NCBI GenBank assembly: GCA_023395515.1
Contig: JAEWZB010000020.1
Coordinates: 1 to 64,000 of the forward strand
Direction: 5' to 3'
Length of the DNA stretch: 64,000 nt
From: Bacillota bacterium
Lineage (GTDB): Bacteria > Bacillota > Syntrophomonadia > Syntrophomonadales > Syntrophomonadaceae
Part shown: piece after piece, positions 62,225-64,000 of the stretch
Layout: each line of letters opens with the position of its first letter
Position numbering within the stretch: the first letter of the stretch is position 1
Program-made: the position numbers and the translations under genes
Notes under the pieces: model-generated
Database searches by the model: none
The model's input: the letters and a program-made list of their open reading frames with translations, nothing else
What the model was told of the DNA's origin: nothing

Positions 62225-63163
62225 TTAGTCCTTCTTTTTAAGTAAATTCTGGACATTTTGTATTATTTGTGGAACAGTTAGATTATAATGTTGCAATAGT
62301 TCCTCGGGACTGCCGGATTGTCCAAAAACGTCGTTTATACCCATGCGCATTACCGGTACCGGATAATTTTCGCTGACTACTTCGCAAACTGCTCCGCCCA
62401 ATCCTCCCATAATACTGTGTTCCTCTATAGTTAAAATCGCTTTAGTGGCCTGAGCTTGGCGAATTATTAACTCTTTATCTATAGGCTTAATCGTATGCAT
62501 ATCTACTACTGAGACATTAATACCTTTTTCATTTAGCTGTTGGGCAGCTTCCCAAGCCTTAGCCACCATAATACCGCAAGCAATCAAAGTGGCGTCTACT
62601 CCTTCTCTGAGCACTATACCTTTACCTAACTTAAAATCAGTATTCTCCTCATATAGTATAGGCACGGAAGGACGTCCTAAGCGTAAATAGACCGGGCCTT
62701 TATGATCATATAATTTAAACAAAGCCTTTTGGGTACTAACTCCATCTGCAGGTACAACTACCATCATATTAGGAATACTCCGCATAATGGCTATATCTTC
62801 AATGGACTGGTGGGAGCCTCCATCTTCACCTACCGTAACTCCCGCATGGGTAGCACATACTTTTACATTAAGATTAGCATAAGCTAATGAATTCCTTACT
62901 TGTTCAAACGCCCTGCCTACCGCAAAAATCGCAAATGAACTGGCAAATACCGTCTTACCGGCGGCGGCTAATCCGGCGGCCATCCCGATCATATTTTGTT
63001 CCGCAATACCGGCATTAATAAACCGGTGGGGGAAATGCTTAGCAAACTCGGCCGTTTTAGTTGATTTAGATAAATCCGCATCTAATACTACAATATCATC
63101 ATATATTTTACCTAGTTCTACTAATGCTTTACCATAAGCATCACGAGTAGCTTGCTTCTCCAA
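62225..63163 (-). CDS. Transketolase, C-terminal subunit
   Basis: 312 residues, TTG start behind AAGGAGG. Pyrimidine-binding domain (ATRDAYGKALVELGKIYDDIVVLDADLSKST to GEDGGSHQSIEDIAIMRSIPNM) and C-terminal domain (EEHSIMGGLGGAVCEV). Together with the N-terminal subunit it forms a split transketolase of the pentose phosphate pathway, common in Clostridia and archaea. A homologous role in 1-deoxyxylulose-like chemistry is less likely. Confidence 0.92.
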   Translation of the reverse strand: MEKQATRDAYGKALVELGKIYDDIVVLDADLSKSTKTAEFAKHFPHRFINAGIAEQNMIGMAAGLAAAGKTVFASSFAIFAVGRAFEQVRNSLAYANLNVKVCATHAGVTVGEDGGSHQSIEDIAIMRSIPNMMVVVPADGVSTQKALFKLYDHKGPVYLRLGRPSVPILYEENTDFKLGKGIVLREGVDATLIACGIMVAKAWEAAQQLNEKGINVSVVDMHTIKPIDKELIIRQAQATKAILTIEEHSIMGGLGGAVCEVVSENYPVPVMRMGINDVFGQSGSPEELLQHYNLTVPQIIQNVQNLLKKKD

Positions 63164-63204
63164 AATAATCCTCCTTAAAAATTAATGGTTAGGGGTCAGG
63201 ATTA

Positions 63205-63228
63205 CTGGCGACCGAAGGTCGCCCCTAC
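63205..63228. repeat. GGCGACC palindrome between the transketolase subunit genes
   Basis: CTGGCGACC-GAA-GGTCGCCCCTAC, the same unit as at 49948 and 56495 but inverted, with a GAA loop. It lies in the 94-base spacer. Confidence 0.7.
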
Positions 63229-63257
63229 AAAAAAGAAAATCAGGGTCTAATTAAAAA

Positions 63258-64000
63258 CTACCCCAACTCCGCCAACGCCTTTTCTACTTCCTCGGCATTA
63301 GGGGCCACTCCGTGCCATTCGGCCCGGTTTTCCATGAAGGAGCAGCCTTTGCCCTTAACCGTTTGGGCAATAACTGCGGTAGGTTTCCCCTTAATACTGC
63401 GTCCCTTTTCCAGAGCCTGCATTATTTCTTCCGGCTTATGTCCATCAATATTTATTACTTCAAAGCCAAAGGCCCTAAATTTATCTGCGACCGGTTCGGG
63501 TGATAACACCTCGGTAATCTTGCCGTCAATTTGCAACCCATTATGGTCCAAAAACACTAATAGATTATCCAGTTTATAATGAGCGGCGGCCATTAAGGCT
63601 TCCCATACCATGCCTTCCTGAAGCTCGCCATCTCCTAACATACTATAAACCCGGTAATCCTTATTATCAATTTTACCGGCTAAAGCCATCCCTACTGCCC
63701 AGCTGATACCTTGGCCTAAAGAACCGGTGGAAGCTTCTACTCCTGGTAATTTGCGCATATCAGGATGACCTTGTAAAGGGCTGCCTAATTTACGCAAAGT
63801 CTCTAACTTTTCTGCCGCAAAATAACCTTTTTCTGCTAGAGTAGCATAAAGCACCGGTGCGGCATGTCCTTTACTTAAAACAAAGCGGTCCCGGTCTGCA
63901 AAATTCGGATTATCCGGATCTATATTCATTTCCCAAAAATAAAGACAGGCCAATATATCGGCTGCCGATAAAGAACCTCCGGTATGACCGGAACCGGCTT
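63258..64000 (-). CDS. Transketolase, N-terminal subunit (partial, runs off the right edge)
   Basis: About 247 residues are visible to the edge. The TPP-binding half is recognised from GHTGGSLSAADILACLYF near the right edge, FVLSKGHAAPVLYATLAEKGYF, GSLGQGISWAVGMALAGK and the TPP motif GDGELQEGMVWEALMAAAHYKLDNL. The true start lies outside the window; a TTG at 63953 is internal and not the start. It precedes the C-terminal subunit gene by 94 bases. Confidence 0.92.
   Translation of the reverse strand, partial: AGSGHTGGSLSAADILACLYFWEMNIDPDNPNFADRDRFVLSKGHAAPVLYATLAEKGYFAAEKLETLRKLGSPLQGHPDMRKLPGVEASTGSLGQGISWAVGMALAGKIDNKDYRVYSMLGDGELQEGMVWEALMAAAHYKLDNLLVFLDHNGLQIDGKITEVLSPEPVADKFRAFGFEVINIDGHKPEEIMQALEKGRSIKGKPTAVIAQTVKGKGCSFMENRAEWHGVAPNAEEVEKALAELG

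Noticed and set aside
1..64000. CRISPR array, rRNA or tRNA genes, or a complete prophage
   Set aside because: No regularly spaced direct repeats, no rRNA or tRNA sequence apart from the tRNA-like part of tmRNA, and no structural phage genes were seen. The holin-family and Gp37/Gp68-like names reflect families, not a prophage.

Overview
The window reads as chromosomal DNA of a low-GC Gram-positive anaerobe of the Bacillota (Clostridia-like). Gene content supports this: a glycolytic operon led by CggR, the whiA-yvcK-rapZ and uvrB-uvrA-uvrC blocks, secG/rnr/smpB/ssrA synteny, frequent TTG starts behind strong GGAGG sites, a SpoIIE-type phosphatase, a two-subunit transketolase, a membrane pyrophosphatase and a selenocysteine-containing peroxiredoxin. 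No genus can be named from the sequence alone.

Layout. 0-1 kb: end of a one-helix membrane protein and a small secreted protein. 1.1-4.8 kb (minus): a four-gene signalling operon of the SiaABCD type (SiaB kinase, SiaC phosphoprotein, GGDEF cyclase, PP2C/SpoIIE phosphatase). The phosphatase has a periplasmic-binding-protein-like (PhnD) sensor. 5-6.8 kb: cysteine synthase, a decayed gene fragment, and a peroxiredoxin whose active-site codon is an in-frame UGA followed by a SECIS-like hairpin. 7-11.4 kb: a metal ABC transporter (probably Mn) with divergent MntR. The last permease gene is cut by a UGA that seems to replace a Trp codon.

11.5-24.6 kb is a patchwork of accessory genes: tandem GNAT, Cdd1-like HhH, AlkD-like, DinB-like, DUF3298, an unknown 334-aa protein, asparagine synthase, a serine hydrolase, a Nei/Fpg-like protein without the catalytic Pro, DUF5131, GyrI-like, a WYL regulator and a stand-alone TIR protein. 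It ends at the 3' end of ssrA (tmRNA), a classical integration hot spot. MITE-like and REP-like remnants lie in it.

24.7-64 kb is almost entirely minus-strand housekeeping: ssrA-smpB, rnr, an HD protein, carboxylesterase, membrane pyrophosphatase, secG, eno-gpmI-tpiA-pgk-gap-cggR, rpoN, whiA-yvcK-rapZ-PHP, sugar-phosphate isomerase, ROK kinase, HAD phosphatase, a YvlD-like protein, uvrC-uvrA-uvrB, a tandem P-loop ATPase, a MinJ-like PDZ protein, CtpA, an M23 hydrolase, ftsX-ftsE and the two transketolase subunits. The last runs off the right edge.

Three copies of an intergenic inverted-repeat element (ends GGGTTTGACGC / GTTAAACCC or close variants), a separate GGGGCGACC palindrome, and purine-rich tracts just after several stop codons punctuate this half. 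The best candidates for a second look are the SiaABCD-like operon with its unusual sensor, the selenoprotein peroxiredoxin, the UGA-split permease, the WYL/GyrI/DUF5131/Nei-like cluster and the repeat families.
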